Positions 8,486 through 18,211 of a stretch of DNA of 64,000 bases are shown piece after piece. The DNA is from Candidatus Zipacnadia bacterium (GTDB taxonomy: Bacteria; Armatimonadota; Zipacnadia; Zipacnadales; UBA5352). Under the pieces are notes generated by a model that was not told the DNA's origin, did not search any database, and was given only the letters and a program-made list of their open reading frames with translations. Positions within the stretch are counted from its first letter, which is position 1. Every line of letters starts with the position of its first letter. A program made the position numbers and the translations under genes. Where the stretch lies: assembly GCA_029820945.1 (NCBI GenBank), contig JALGUJ010000006.1, positions 17,053-81,052 of the forward strand. Direction: 5' to 3'.

Positions 8486-10780
8486 ATGATACGCGCATGG
8501 CAGATCGCCGTCCTTCTCACCTGCGTCACCTTCGGTGCCGCGGGCGTTGACGCCGCGGAACTCACGGTGACCGGCACGGTCCTGACGCCCGAGGCCGGGC
8601 CGGCGGCCGGTGCGACGGTCTTCGCGAACTGGCTCTTCGTCGAGAAGCCGGGGAAGTACAACCACGTCCAGGCCGAGACCGCCGCCGGGGCCGATGGCGC
8701 GTTTGAGCTGACGCTGGAGGGCGAGGGCGAGCCGATCCACAGTTGGGCCGTAGGCGCCATGATGGACGGCTACGGCCTCGGGTGGGCGTTCGTCGAGCGT
8801 GCGGAGGCCGAGGGCGTGGTCATCCGCCTGCATGAGCCCGCGACTGTCGCCGGGCGGGTGATCGGTCCCGACCGGCAGCCCGTAGAGGGCGCCCGGGTGA
8901 CGGTGCAGGAGATCAGCGCCTCCGGGGATCGCGGGGACTCGATCTACCCACCGCTGACGATCCGGCAGACGACCGGCCCTGACGGCCGCTTCGAGTTCCC
9001 CGGGATGCCGGCGGACGCCCTCGTGCGCCTGTCCGCCGGCGCCTCCGGCTACGCTCCGCACTACGGCTCGCAGAAGCCTGTAGCGGCAATGGGCGATGCC
9101 GAGATCGTGCTCACGCCCGGCGGGGTCATCACCGGCCGCGTCACGCGCGGCGGCGAGCCCGTGCCGGAGGTGCGCGTGTGGTCGCGGCGCGAGCAGCAGT
9201 ACTACGGGCGGAGCGCGGCGGTCACCGACGAGCGGGGGGCGTTCGCCCTGGATCAGTTCAAGCGCGGCGTGCAGACCGTGTATGTGGAGGCGCCGGAGGG
9301 CTGGACGGCAGAGCCGATCGAGCACGTGGCGGCGAACGCGGGCGAGCCGGTCGAGTTGGCGGACATTGAGCTCATCCGCGGCGGGGTCGTCACAGGCGTG
9401 GTCGGCGACCGGGAGACCGGGGAACCCGTGACCATGGCCGCCGTGATGGCCTACGCGTCGGAAGAGGACTTCCCCTTCGCGGGCCTCTGGACGGCGTTCG
9501 CCGACGCGGAAGGGCAGTATGAGTTGCGGATGCCGCCGGGCCGCTACTGGCTGCATGCGGACGGGCGAGGCGCGGGCTACCGGTACCGTGGCGAGGAGCC
9601 GTGGCTGCACGAGGTGGAGGTCGTTGAGGGCCAGAGCGCGGAGCTGAACATCCCGCTCACGCCCGTGGCGCGACTGGCGGGGACGGTGGTGGACGCGGAG
9701 GGCGCGCCGGTCGAGGACGCGCTGGTCATAGCGTCCGGAGGAGTGCACGGGGAGGCGCACACCGACGCAGAGGGGCGCTTCCGGCTCTCGGGGGATGGCG
9801 AGGCCATGACGGCGCTGCTGGCGATCGGCAAGGAGCGCGGACTGGTGGGGCGCGCGGTCGTGAAGGACATCTCCGAGCGGCCGCGCATCACGCTGGAGCC
9901 GGGCGCCTGGGCGACGCTGACGATGGTGGACCCCGCCGGCCGGCCTATCGCGGGCCAGCACATGGCCTGCAGCTACTCGGTCTGGGATGCGGAGCGAACG
10001 CATGGCTGGACGCTCTATGTCCCCATGCAGTACACCGACGAGGGCGGCCGTGTGCGGCTCGGACCGCTGCCGGGCGGCGTGGAGCTGAGGCTGTGGTGCT
10101 ACGACGCTCAGGCCTTTATCGTTGAGGACGACTGGGGCGAAGCCGTCACCTTGCGGCCGGGCGAGGAGCGCGACGTGGGCCGGGTGGTCGTGGACCGCTT
10201 CGGGGCCACCATCGCCGGGCAGGTCCTCGACATCGGCGGCCAGCCCGTCGAGGGAGCGCTCGTGATCGACATGATCGGCGGCCAGGAGACGCGCTCGAAC
10301 GAGCACGGGCGCTTCGAGCTGACAGGGCTGCCGTTCAGCCGTCAGGGCGTGCGGCCGACGTCGCCCTACCGCGCCTTCATCGTCGCGGGCGTGCCGGCCG
10401 AGGACCTGTGCGCGGCGCTCCCGGACTTCGACGTCTCGTGGGAGTTCGATGCCCGGGTCACGCTCGAGCCGTTGGGATCGGTGACGGGCCGGCTGGTGCA
10501 GGCGGACGGGACCACGCTGCCGGAGGCGCGGCTTGACCTCTGGCCGATGTACTCCGGCCGTGTCCCCGAGGTCGATGCCGCCCGCCTCGGCAGTGCCCGG
10601 CTGTTCGCCGAGACGGCTACAGACGACGACGGTCGCTTTCGGTTCGACGGCCTCATTGCGGGCGTGACGTACAGACTGATCTGCCACGGCGCGTCCGGCG
10701 GGCGGAACACCCTCCCGCCCGAGATCGTCACAGAGCCGGGCGCAGTCCGGGAGCTGGGCGACGTGAGCCCGAATCCGTGA
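8486..10780 (+). CDS. Large secreted protein with repeated carboxypeptidase-regulatory-like domains
   Basis: 764 residues with a signal peptide in about the first 24 residues. The mature protein is a chain of beta-sandwich repeats. Each begins with a G-x-V/I-x-x-x-G-x-P-V-x-G/D-A type line (for example ITGRVTRGGEPVPEVRVWS, VAGRVIGPDRQPVEGARVTV, LAGTVVDAEGAPVEDALVIA, IAGQVLDIGGQPVEGALVID). Each is followed by a T-D-x-x-G-x-F/Y-x-L/F line (TDERGAFAL, TDAEGRFRL, SNEHGRFEL, TDDDGRFRF). That is the CarboxypepD_reg/SpaA-like prealbumin fold. These domains are structural or binding modules; no catalytic domain is visible. Ahead of the ATG there is a GGGGGG-CTGAG site. Confidence 0.85.
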   Translation: MIRAWQIAVLLTCVTFGAAGVDAAELTVTGTVLTPEAGPAAGATVFANWLFVEKPGKYNHVQAETAAGADGAFELTLEGEGEPIHSWAVGAMMDGYGLGWAFVERAEAEGVVIRLHEPATVAGRVIGPDRQPVEGARVTVQEISASGDRGDSIYPPLTIRQTTGPDGRFEFPGMPADALVRLSAGASGYAPHYGSQKPVAAMGDAEIVLTPGGVITGRVTRGGEPVPEVRVWSRREQQYYGRSAAVTDERGAFALDQFKRGVQTVYVEAPEGWTAEPIEHVAANAGEPVELADIELIRGGVVTGVVGDRETGEPVTMAAVMAYASEEDFPFAGLWTAFADAEGQYELRMPPGRYWLHADGRGAGYRYRGEEPWLHEVEVVEGQSAELNIPLTPVARLAGTVVDAEGAPVEDALVIASGGVHGEAHTDAEGRFRLSGDGEAMTALLAIGKERGLVGRAVVKDISERPRITLEPGAWATLTMVDPAGRPIAGQHMACSYSVWDAERTHGWTLYVPMQYTDEGGRVRLGPLPGGVELRLWCYDAQAFIVEDDWGEAVTLRPGEERDVGRVVVDRFGATIAGQVLDIGGQPVEGALVIDMIGGQETRSNEHGRFELTGLPFSRQGVRPTSPYRAFIVAGVPAEDLCAALPDFDVSWEFDARVTLEPLGSVTGRLVQADGTTLPEARLDLWPMYSGRVPEVDAARLGSARLFAETATDDDGRFRFDGLIAGVTYRLICHGASGGRNTLPPEIVTEPGAVRELGDVSPNP

Positions 10781-10818
10781 GCCGATGCGGCAGCAATCAA
10801 CGCGCTTGAGGTGACGCG

Positions 10819-12228
10819 GTGACACGCAGGGCTCTTGGCGGCACAATCGCAGCCATCTTCCTCGTCGCGGCGATCCTTCGCGCGGACCCCTCGCCGGGCC
10901 TGTCGCATTTGCGGGCCAGGAGCATCGCGGATTCGCTGTCGCACCTGAACGCGCACCGGCCGGGACTGCCGCCGCCGGCGCTGCTGGTGCCGCTGGGCAA
11001 CGGGACCGACGGCGTGCTCAAGGGCGTGACGCTCGCCGACGAGGCCCGGCTGGCGGACGCGCTCGCCCGCCGGAACCTCGTGCAGGTCGTGCTGCGGGTG
11101 GGCTCGGCGCGCGTGGACGGGCGCCGCATGGGGCTGATCAAGCTGCAGGCCGGCACGCGCGCGGGCGACTTCTCGGTCGGTGACCTGCGCGGCGACGCCG
11201 CCGCCTGCATGAGCGCGGCCTTCGACGGGAAGCTGCGCCTCGACCACCTCGACCTGTGGTCGGTGGTGCCCGGCGCGCGCCTGATCGGCGACCAGCAGGA
11301 GCACCTGCCCGTCTTCTCGCTGTCCGTCTCCCGCGGCCAGCACAGCCTGCTCGTGAGCGAGGTGGGTGGCGACGGGCCCGAGGTGCTCGATCGGCTCGCG
11401 GGAGTGCGCTACGACCCGCTCTTTGCGCGCTACGCCCGGGACGGCGAGGCGCTGCAGGCGCTCCCCGAGCAGGCCTTCACCGACCCCGCGCTGGCGGAGA
11501 GCTGGGCCGATCTGCTGGCGGAGGCGAGGGCCCGGCCCGCGCGGCTGGCGATGGCCGGCCAGGATGAGGTCGAGGCGATCTTCACGGGCAGCCGTGAGGG
11601 GAACCTGGTGGCCCTGACCATCGACGACGGGCCCCACCCGCTCATCACGCCGCTGATGCTGGAGATCCTCGCACGCGAAGGCGTGCGGGCGACGTTCTTC
11701 GTGGTGGGGCAGAAGGTCGAGGAGTTCCCCGCGCTGGCGATGGTGACCGCGGCCGCCGGCCACGAGCTGGCAAACCACGCCTACTCCAACCGCCGCATCA
11801 CCCAACTGCCTGATGCCGAGGCCTGGGCCGAGGTCGCCGCGTGCGACCGCGTGGTGCGGCGGGCCACCGGAGAGCGCATGCGCTGGTTCCGACCGCCGGG
11901 CGGGCGCTGCTCGCCGGGCGGACTGCGCGCCGTCGCCGCGCTCGGCTACACGACGGCCTTCTGGTCGCGCAACACGGGCGACTGGCGCAAGCCGCCGCCC
12001 GAGGAGATCGTGCGCAACGCCACCGAGGGCCTGCAGCCCGGCGACATCATCCTCATGCACCAGGGCGACATGTGCAGCGTGCGGGCCCTGCCGGGCATCA
12101 TCGACCGCATTCGCGCGATGGGCCTGGAGCCGACCACGCTGGCTCGCCTGGCCGAGGCCGGCGGCGTCATCGCGCGCGAGCCCAGGACCATGAGCCGGAT
12201 GGTCAACGGCCAGCTCGGGCAGGAGTAG
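10819..12228 (+). CDS. Polysaccharide deacetylase (NodB homology), secreted
   Basis: 469 residues from GTG at 10819, preceded by GAGGTG. An N-terminal hydrophobic segment (about residues 5-22) is a signal peptide or anchor. Residues 25-255 are a domain I do not recognise. The NodB domain covers about residues 262-450: motif 1 TIDDGPHP (Asp269, Asp270), motif 2 ANHAYSN (His320), motif 3 RPPGG (Arg358), and LMHQGD near the end. In the usual H-S/T-x-x-H motif the second metal His is replaced here by Asn324, so metal binding may differ. Family members remove acetyl groups from chitin, peptidoglycan or other N-acetylated glycans outside the cytoplasm. Confidence 0.87.
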   Translation: MTRRALGGTIAAIFLVAAILRADPSPGLSHLRARSIADSLSHLNAHRPGLPPPALLVPLGNGTDGVLKGVTLADEARLADALARRNLVQVVLRVGSARVDGRRMGLIKLQAGTRAGDFSVGDLRGDAAACMSAAFDGKLRLDHLDLWSVVPGARLIGDQQEHLPVFSLSVSRGQHSLLVSEVGGDGPEVLDRLAGVRYDPLFARYARDGEALQALPEQAFTDPALAESWADLLAEARARPARLAMAGQDEVEAIFTGSREGNLVALTIDDGPHPLITPLMLEILAREGVRATFFVVGQKVEEFPALAMVTAAAGHELANHAYSNRRITQLPDAEAWAEVAACDRVVRRATGERMRWFRPPGGRCSPGGLRAVAALGYTTAFWSRNTGDWRKPPPEEIVRNATEGLQPGDIILMHQGDMCSVRALPGIIDRIRAMGLEPTTLARLAEAGGVIAREPRTMSRMVNGQLGQE

Positions 12229-12238
12229 CCGCCGGTCC

Positions 12239-13318
12239 TCAGAACCGCGGATAGCCCGACGGAAGGAAGTGCTGCACGTACCTGTCGCGCGCGAAGCGGT
12301 CGGTCATGCCGGCGAGGTAGTCGCAGACCGCTCGCGCCCGCATCTGCGTGAACCCCGGAACGGCGCCGATGTCCCCGCGATACGCCTCGTCATCCTCCAT
12401 GTACAGGTCGAAGAGCCGCTCGATGATGCCGTAGACCTGCTCGCGTGCGGGCAGCAGCGGCGGCCCCATGTACACGCGCTCAAAGAGGAAGTCCTTCAGC
12501 TCGTCCATCGCGCGCATGATGCGCTCGCTCATGGCCAGCTCCGGCAGGCCGTCGCTGTGGGCGATGACGTCCTCGACCATCGTCCCGACGCGGTCGCTGT
12601 GGCGGTCGCCCAGCACCTCGATGCAGGTGCGGGGCACCTGCTCGAGCCGCAGCACGCCTGAGCGCAGGCAGTCGTCGAGGTCGTGGTTGAGGTAGGCGAT
12701 GCGGTCGGACACGCGCACCACCATCGCCTCGAGGCTGAGCTCACCCGCACCGGCGAGCGAGGCCCTGGTGTCCTCGGCGCCCTTGGAGTGCGCGGCGATG
12801 CCCTCGAGGGTGTCGCGCGTGAGATTCAGGCCGCGGCCGTCGCGTTCGAGCACGGTCAGCACGCGCACGCTGTGCTCGGCGTGGCTGAAGCGCGCGTCGG
12901 GGACGTAGCGGCGGTAGCTCTCATCCAGCGCCCACTCGCCCGCGTGTCCGAAGGGCGTGTGCCCGACGTCGTGCCCCAGCGAGATGGCCTCGGTGAGGTC
13001 CTCGTTGAGCCGCAGTGCCTTGGAGATGGTGCGCGCGATCTGCGACACCTCCAGCGTGTGGCTGAGGCGGGTGCGCAGGTGGTCCTCGCGCGGGGCGACG
13101 AAGACCTGGGTCTTGTGCGCGAGCCGGCGGAAGGCGCGGCAGAGGTGGATGATGCGGTCGCGGTCGCGCTGGAAGGCGGTGCGCACGGGGTCGGGCTCGG
13201 TCGGCCGCTCGCGGCCCTTCATCTCGGCGGCGAGAGTCGCGTAGGGCGAGAGCTGCTCGCGCTCCATCTCCTCGAGCCGCTCTCGGATCGTCCGCTTCGG
13301 CTCGTCCTGGGAAGACAT
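12239..13318 (-). CDS. dgt: dNTP triphosphohydrolase (dGTPase family, HD domain)
   Basis: 359 residues. After an N-terminal helix, FRRLAHKTQVF and RTRLSHTLEVSQIART carry the first metal His, and LGHDVGHTPFGHAGE carries the HD pair and following conserved histidines. The enzyme hydrolyses dGTP and other dNTPs to the nucleoside and triphosphate, in the cytoplasm. It is the last gene of a minus-strand set glyQ-glyS-dgt, with 22 bases after glyS. Length matches the short dGTPase-like class rather than the E. coli enzyme. The stop lies 10 bases from the convergent deacetylase gene. Confidence 0.93.
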   Translation of the reverse strand: MSSQDEPKRTIRERLEEMEREQLSPYATLAAEMKGRERPTEPDPVRTAFQRDRDRIIHLCRAFRRLAHKTQVFVAPREDHLRTRLSHTLEVSQIARTISKALRLNEDLTEAISLGHDVGHTPFGHAGEWALDESYRRYVPDARFSHAEHSVRVLTVLERDGRGLNLTRDTLEGIAAHSKGAEDTRASLAGAGELSLEAMVVRVSDRIAYLNHDLDDCLRSGVLRLEQVPRTCIEVLGDRHSDRVGTMVEDVIAHSDGLPELAMSERIMRAMDELKDFLFERVYMGPPLLPAREQVYGIIERLFDLYMEDDEAYRGDIGAVPGFTQMRARAVCDYLAGMTDRFARDRYVQHFLPSGYPRF

Positions 13319-13340
13319 TGTCTCGCGCCCCCGGGTGCGG

Positions 13341-15479
13341 CTACTGCGGCTCGCCCTCGATGACGATCTCCCGCACGTCCAGCAGCCGCAGGAACAGGTC
13401 GTCCACGGCGGCCAGCAGGCCGAGTCGGTTGCGCCTGACCGCGTCGTCCTCGGCCATCACGAGCACCTCGTCGAAGAAGACGTCGATGGGCTCGCGCAGG
13501 CCCGCCAGCGCCTCCCACGCGGCCTCGTAGTCGCGCTCGGCATCGCTCGCGAGGGCATCCCGCATCGTCTCGCCGGCGGCCTCGAACGCCCCGTGGAGGG
13601 CCTTCGCCTCGGGCTCGGTCAGGGCGCGCGCGTCAAGCGCGAGCTCCTCCTCGGCCTTCGGGCCGCGCACGATGTTGGCGGTGCGCTCGGCGGCGATCAC
13701 GACCAGCCTGAAGGCGTCCTCATCGCGCCGGCGGATGTCGCGCAGCGCCAGGCCCCGGTCGAAGGCGTCCAGCAGATCGGGACAGGGGGCGCCCAGCACG
13801 GCGCGCGCCAGGTCGTGGGTTACGCCGCGGGACTGCAGCTCGGCGACAAGGCGCCGGGCGAGGAAGTCCTCCATCTGTGCCGCCGCCTCGGCGGCGGGCA
13901 CGGCGCCAGCGGCGTCCGGCTCGGGCAGCGCCTCCAGCGCCGCCGCGATGAACTCCGGCGTGTCGATGCGCCAGCGGGCCTCCAGGATGATGCGCACGAT
14001 GCCCTGGGCGGCGCGTCGCAGCGCGTGCGGGTCCGCGGAGCCCGTGGGCCGCAGGCCGAGCCGGAAGCAGGCCGCGATGTGATCGATCTTGTCGGCCAGC
14101 GCCAGCACCCGGCCGGGCGTCGTGGTCGGCGGCTCGTCGGTGGCGCCGAGAGGCCGGTACTGCTCGGCGATCGCGAGCGCCACCGGCTCGGGCTCGCCCG
14201 AGCGGCGCGCGTACTCCGCCCCGACGCGCCCCTGCAGCTTCGCCAGCTTCGTGTCGCCGATCATGTTCGTGTTCAGGTCGCATTTGGAGAGCATCGCGGC
14301 GCGCGACGCATGCTCCTTGGCGCCCGGCCGCACCTGTCTGACGTGGTCGCAGAGCCAGCCGACCAGGCGCTGCAGGCGCAGGGTCTTGTCGTAGAGGCTG
14401 CCGAGGCCCTCGATGTAGGTGACGCGCTTGAGGCCCTCGAGGCGGTCCGGTAGGGGTGTGCGCACGTCCTCGGTGAGGTAGAACTCGGCGTCGGCCAGCC
14501 GCGGCTCGATCACGCGCTCGTTCCCGCGCCGCACGATGTCGAGCCCCTGGTCGTCACCGTTGCGGATGGCCACGAAGAGAGGCAGCAGACGGCCGTCCTC
14601 GTCCTCGATGGCGAAGTAGCGCTGGTGCCCGCTCATCACGGTGACGATGACGTCGTCAGGCAGCTCGAGGTAGCGGGCGTCGAAGCGGCCGACCAGCGGG
14701 GTCGGGTACTCGACCATGAAGTTGACCTCGTCGAGCAGCTCCGGGTCGAGCCGGACGCGCCCGCCGGCCTCCTCCGCCGCCTCCTGCGCTCCCCGGGCGA
14801 TCATCTCCCGCCGGCGCTCGTGATCCGCGATCACGAAGGCGTCCTCGAGGGCGCTCAGATACTGCGCGGGCTCCTCGATCTGCACCGGTCCGTCGCTGAG
14901 GAAGCGGTGTCCCCACGTGATGCGGCCCGATCGCAGGCCGGCGAGCTCCATCGGGATGACGTCCCGGCCCATCAGGGCGAGAAGCCATCGGATCGGCCGC
15001 GCGAAGCGGAAGTCGCCGCTGCCCCAGCGCATGGTCTTGGGGAAGCTGAGCGAGCAGGCGGCGTGGCGCAGGACCTGGGGCAGCACCTCGAGCGCGTCGC
15101 GCCCCGGCTCGGCCACCATCGCGAACACGTAGCTGCCCCGGTCGGTGTCGCGCACCTCGAGGTCCTCGACGGCCAGTCCCTTGCCCGCCGCGAAGCCCTG
15201 CGCCGCCCTGGTCGGCTCGCCCTGGTCATCGAAGGCCGCCGAAGCCGGCGGGCCCTTGACCTCCTGTGCCAGGTCCGGCTGGTGCGCCGCGACGTCGCGC
15301 ACTATGATCGCCAGGCGGCGAGGAGTGCCCCAGATGCTGATCTCGCCGTGGCCGAGGCGCTGCTCGGAGAGCCCGGCGGCGACCAGGCGTTCGAGCTGGC
15401 CGAGCGCCGGCAGCACGGTGTCGGCCGGCACCTCCTCGACGCCGATCTCGAACAGCAGGTCCGCTGTCTCCTCTGCCAT
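13341..15479 (-). CDS. glyS: Glycyl-tRNA synthetase beta subunit
   Basis: 712 residues, the usual GlyS length. The N-terminus LLFEIGVEEVPA, then WGTPRRLAI, KGPPASAAFD, RPIRWLLALMG and LDEVNFMVEYPTPLVGRFD are classic beta-subunit blocks. The C-terminal third holds a DALR-like anticodon-binding region (FFDEVLVMAED, RLGLLAAVDDLFLRLLD). GlyS binds tRNA-Gly and supports editing and transfer in the alpha2beta2 enzyme. It follows glyQ by 43 bases on the same strand. A split-subunit glycine enzyme is typical of most bacteria. Confidence 0.96.
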   Translation of the reverse strand: MAEETADLLFEIGVEEVPADTVLPALGQLERLVAAGLSEQRLGHGEISIWGTPRRLAIIVRDVAAHQPDLAQEVKGPPASAAFDDQGEPTRAAQGFAAGKGLAVEDLEVRDTDRGSYVFAMVAEPGRDALEVLPQVLRHAACSLSFPKTMRWGSGDFRFARPIRWLLALMGRDVIPMELAGLRSGRITWGHRFLSDGPVQIEEPAQYLSALEDAFVIADHERRREMIARGAQEAAEEAGGRVRLDPELLDEVNFMVEYPTPLVGRFDARYLELPDDVIVTVMSGHQRYFAIEDEDGRLLPLFVAIRNGDDQGLDIVRRGNERVIEPRLADAEFYLTEDVRTPLPDRLEGLKRVTYIEGLGSLYDKTLRLQRLVGWLCDHVRQVRPGAKEHASRAAMLSKCDLNTNMIGDTKLAKLQGRVGAEYARRSGEPEPVALAIAEQYRPLGATDEPPTTTPGRVLALADKIDHIAACFRLGLRPTGSADPHALRRAAQGIVRIILEARWRIDTPEFIAAALEALPEPDAAGAVPAAEAAAQMEDFLARRLVAELQSRGVTHDLARAVLGAPCPDLLDAFDRGLALRDIRRRDEDAFRLVVIAAERTANIVRGPKAEEELALDARALTEPEAKALHGAFEAAGETMRDALASDAERDYEAAWEALAGLREPIDVFFDEVLVMAEDDAVRRNRLGLLAAVDDLFLRLLDVREIVIEGEPQ

Positions 15480-15522
15480 CGCTCCGCCTCGCTCCCGGGT
15501 CGGTGGCCGTCGGGCCGCGTGG

Positions 15523-16413
15523 TCAGCCCGTCGCGTCAGTCGCCTGCTCTGCCAGCAGCGGGAAGCCCAGCTCCTCGCGGCGGGCCACGTAGGCCCGCGC
15601 CACCGCGGCGGCCAGGTTGCGTACGCGCTCGATCATGCCGGTCCGCTCCGAGACGCTGATCGCGCCGCGCGCGTCCAGCAGGTTGAACAGATGCGAGCAC
15701 TTGAGCACGTAGTCATAGGCCGGCAGCGGCAGGCCCTCCCCGGTCACGCGTTGCGCCTCGGCCTCGCACATGTCGAACATCGACGAGAGCATCTCGGTGT
15801 CGGCCAGCTCCAGGTTGTAGCGGGAGTACTGCCGCTCCTCCTCGAAGCGCAGCTCCCCGTAGCTGACCGCGTCCGACCACATCAGGTCGCGGTAGTCCTC
15901 GACGCCCTGCAGGTACATCGCGAGCCGCTCGGGGCCGTAGGTCAGCTCGACGGAGACCGGCCTGCACTGCATTCCGCCGACCTGCTGAAAGTACGTGTAC
16001 TGGCAGATCTCCATGCCGTCAAGCCACATCTCCCAGCCGACGCCGGACGCGCCCAGAGTGGGCGACTCCCAGTCATCCTCGACGAAGCGGATATCGTGCC
16101 GGGTGGGGTCGACGCCCAGAGCCTCGATGCTGGCGATGGCCAGCTCCTGGAAGTCCTGCGGCGATGGCTTCATGATGACCTGGTACTGGAAGTACCGCTG
16201 CAGGCGGTTGGGGTTCTCTCCGTAGCGGCTGTCGGCCGGCCTGCGGCAGGGCTGTACGTAGGCCACGTTCCACGGCTCGGGGCCGAGCGAGCGCAGGAAG
16301 GTGTCCGGCGACATCGTGCCCGCGCCGACCTCTATCTCGTAGGCCTCGGCGAGCAGGCAGCCCCGGTCGGCCCAGAAACGATCGAGCGTGGCAAAGACGT
16401 CCTGCAGGTTCAT
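15523..16413 (-). CDS. glyQ: Glycyl-tRNA synthetase alpha subunit
   Basis: 296 residues from the ATG at 16413-16411. The sequence begins [21 protein letters not shown], as in other GlyQ proteins; the reading frame continues upstream but family alignment ends here. Other hallmarks are [45 protein letters not shown] and YTYFQQ. GlyQ holds the class II active site that activates glycine with ATP and charges tRNA-Gly. It leads the glyQ-glyS-dgt run. I looked for a T-box leader and did not find a convincing one. Confidence 0.97.
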   Translation of the reverse strand: MNLQDVFATLDRFWADRGCLLAEAYEIEVGAGTMSPDTFLRSLGPEPWNVAYVQPCRRPADSRYGENPNRLQRYFQYQVIMKPSPQDFQELAIASIEALGVDPTRHDIRFVEDDWESPTLGASGVGWEMWLDGMEICQYTYFQQVGGMQCRPVSVELTYGPERLAMYLQGVEDYRDLMWSDAVSYGELRFEEERQYSRYNLELADTEMLSSMFDMCEAEAQRVTGEGLPLPAYDYVLKCSHLFNLLDARGAISVSERTGMIERVRNLAAAVARAYVARREELGFPLLAEQATDATG

Positions 16414-16525
16414 CGGCACACCAGCTCCCTGCGGCGTGCGATCGCGACGAGCTACGACTTCCCATGGAGGTAGCAGGCCCGCGCGGTCGCCTCGCCGCGG
16501 TGCACGCACTCCTTCTACATACGAA

Positions 16526-16551
16526 GGGGCGGGTCAACGCCGACCCGCCCC
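16526..16551 (-). terminator. Strong hairpin between sigH-like gene and glyQ
   Basis: GGGGCGGGTC at 16526-16535 pairs perfectly with GACCCGCCCC at 16542-16551 around a 6-base loop. It lies 42 bases past the SigH stop on the minus strand and is followed there by TTCG rather than a T run. Probably the end of the SigH transcript, possibly with Rho help. Confidence 0.6.
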
Positions 16552-16593
16552 TCTGTCTGCATGGAAGCTCCGTCTTCGGGCCAGTTGTCCCGG

Positions 16594-17283
16594 TCAGACC
16601 CGTCCCAGGCGCGCCGCCTGCTCGGGCGCCACCTTGGGGAGCTTGCGGCGGATGCGCGACAGCGCATTGTCGATCGACTTGATCTTGCATCCCAGCGCCG
16701 TCGCCATCTCCTTGTAGGACTTGCCCGTGCGGTACTCGGTCAGGACCTGCCACTCGAAGGGGGAGAGGTGTTCCTTCAGGGACTCCTTGAGCAGCCGCTC
16801 GCCTTCGAGGCCCAGCACTTCGGTCTCAGGGTCCATCTGGGGCACGGCGGTGAGGACCTCGGAGAGGGAGCGCTCGTCATCGTCATCGCCGCCCGGGGCG
16901 GCCTCGAGGGAGATGGAGGAGTTGAGGGGGACTTGCTTCTGGCGGGTGGCGGCCTTGACGGCTGAGATCATCTGGCGCTGGATGCAAACCTTTGCGAAGC
17001 AGGCGAATGACGTATGTCGGTCGGCTCTGAAGTCGTTAATCGCCTCCCACAGCCCCACCATGCCTATCTGCAGGAGGTCATCGCGCTCTGCACCCATGAG
17101 GAAGTACGACTTCACCTTGGCCCTGACGAGGTTGCGATACTTATGCAGCAGGAACTCACACGCCTCTTTGTCGCCGTCCTCCTGAGCGGAGCGCACCAAC
17201 TCCTCGTCACTGCACTCACTCAGGGACAGAGTACGTCTGCCGGCGACGCCGGCATCCCGGAAGAACTCCGCTGGATTAACCAT
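16594..17283 (-). CDS. sigH: Sigma-70 family RNA polymerase sigma factor, SigH (sporulation sigma-H) type
   Basis: 229 residues from the ATG at 17283, which has GAGGTGAGCGG just upstream. The protein follows Bacillus SigH closely: SDEELVRSAQEDGDKEACEFLLHKYRN, VRAKVKSYFLMGAERDDLLQIGMVGLWEAI (region 2.2), FACFAKVCIQRQMISAVKAATRQKQVPLNS (2.3-2.4), and a region 4 helix-turn-helix SYKEMATALGCKIKSIDNALSRIRRKL. In Firmicutes SigH acts at the start of stationary phase and sporulation; Armatimonadota-type bacteria are not known as spore formers, so another stress or growth-transition role is likely. A 386-base gap separates it from the CvpA-like gene upstream. Confidence 0.92.
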   Translation of the reverse strand: MVNPAEFFRDAGVAGRRTLSLSECSDEELVRSAQEDGDKEACEFLLHKYRNLVRAKVKSYFLMGAERDDLLQIGMVGLWEAINDFRADRHTSFACFAKVCIQRQMISAVKAATRQKQVPLNSSISLEAAPGGDDDDERSLSEVLTAVPQMDPETEVLGLEGERLLKESLKEHLSPFEWQVLTEYRTGKSYKEMATALGCKIKSIDNALSRIRRKLPKVAPEQAARLGRV

Positions 17284-17669
17284 CCGCTCACCTCGGCCTT
17301 GACGGTTGAGGTTGAGGGCCAATGCGGCCGGTCCGTCGTCACTTGGTCCATTTGGCCGGCGATGGTGCGAACCACCGCCCTGCACTGAGTTCGAGCGTTG
17401 CCGCTCGCAAGCGATCCTATTGAGTTGTCTATGCGCCCCCGCCTTCCGCCACAGTCCGCCCAACGCGACATCGAAGGTCCTCAGTTCCACCTCCCTGTTG
17501 GTGAAGGCGTATCTCCTCGGCGGCGCCGCCATCCACCCCCACCGGCCCGCCTCGCATGCCTCAGCACCGCGTAGGCTGACCACGCGTTGCGCACCTGGTC
17601 ATGTCGCCTGCTGGATACGCTGCTGCAGTGAGGCTGCGATGGCTGATTCCGCTGCGAACGACCGGGGTC
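17284..17669. other. Gene-free stretch ahead of sigH
   Basis: 386 bases between the sigH start and the CvpA-like gene stop, both on the minus strand. The longer open frames here lack family similarity and Shine-Dalgarno support. The only structure I see is a short hairpin, CGAGCG at 17392-17397 and CGCTCG at 17402-17407; its minus-strand loop is GCAA, a GNRA tetraloop. It may hold a SigH promoter or leader, but no clear -35/-10 pair could be read. Confidence 0.5.
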
Positions 17670-18131
17670 TTACCTGCCCATGAGCGTATGTAAAAACTTC
17701 GTGAACTCCTCGAAGCCGGTCCACTCAAGGAGCACCCAACTGAGGATCGAGTCCCTGATGATGTGAGCGCTGCTCCCGTAGCGGATGGCCAACCACTCGA
17801 AGAATGTGAAGGACAGCAATGCCGCCGTGCACAACCCGAACAGCACGCCCACCGCCGACTCCCAGGCGGTCACGTGTATCCGCAGTCTTCTCGACACATA
17901 GATGGAAATGAGCGCGGTTATCACGACGAGTAGGCCGACGAGCAACAGATACGCGTTTGACGGCTGAAGGTGCTGGCTGAGGGGCAGCAAAGCCGTCCGC
18001 ACCCCTATCAGCCCCACCAGCACGCAGACGAAGTCCACCAGCGCCGGGATTATGCCGCGGTTGCCCTCGAGTGCAACCATCCCAATGAAGATCGCCAGGC
18101 AGAACACGTCCGCCGCCGATACCATCGGCAT
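17670..18131 (-). CDS. Small CvpA-like integral membrane protein
   Basis: 153 residues with four predicted membrane helices (about 10-30, 34-52, 62-82 and 94-118). The opening AADVFCLAIFIGMVALEGNRGIIPALVDFVCVLVGL resembles CvpA/colicin V production proteins, which begin with a D-x-x-x-L helix followed by a G-x-x-x-G-x helix. The C-terminal part (EWTGFEEFTKFLHTL) is soluble. GGAGG lies five bases before the ATG. It has its own strong promoter. CvpA proteins are linked to envelope stress tolerance. The match is structural rather than by exact motif. Confidence 0.6.
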   Translation of the reverse strand: MPMVSAADVFCLAIFIGMVALEGNRGIIPALVDFVCVLVGLIGVRTALLPLSQHLQPSNAYLLLVGLLVVITALISIYVSRRLRIHVTAWESAVGVLFGLCTAALLSFTFFEWLAIRYGSSAHIIRDSILSWVLLEWTGFEEFTKFLHTLMGR

Positions 18132-18211
18132 AGGGACCTCCGGGCCGGCAGATGCGCGATCCCTAGCTCATTTGCTGCCGCACACGGACCCCCGGCGTAT
18201 CGATGGGGAGG

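Noticed and set aside
16414..16525. Possible T-box leader ahead of glyQ (minus strand GTGCACCGCGG resembles part of a T-box)
   Set aside because: The leader is only about 110 bases, the conserved TGGN bulge is absent, and no specifier or antiterminator layout could be built.
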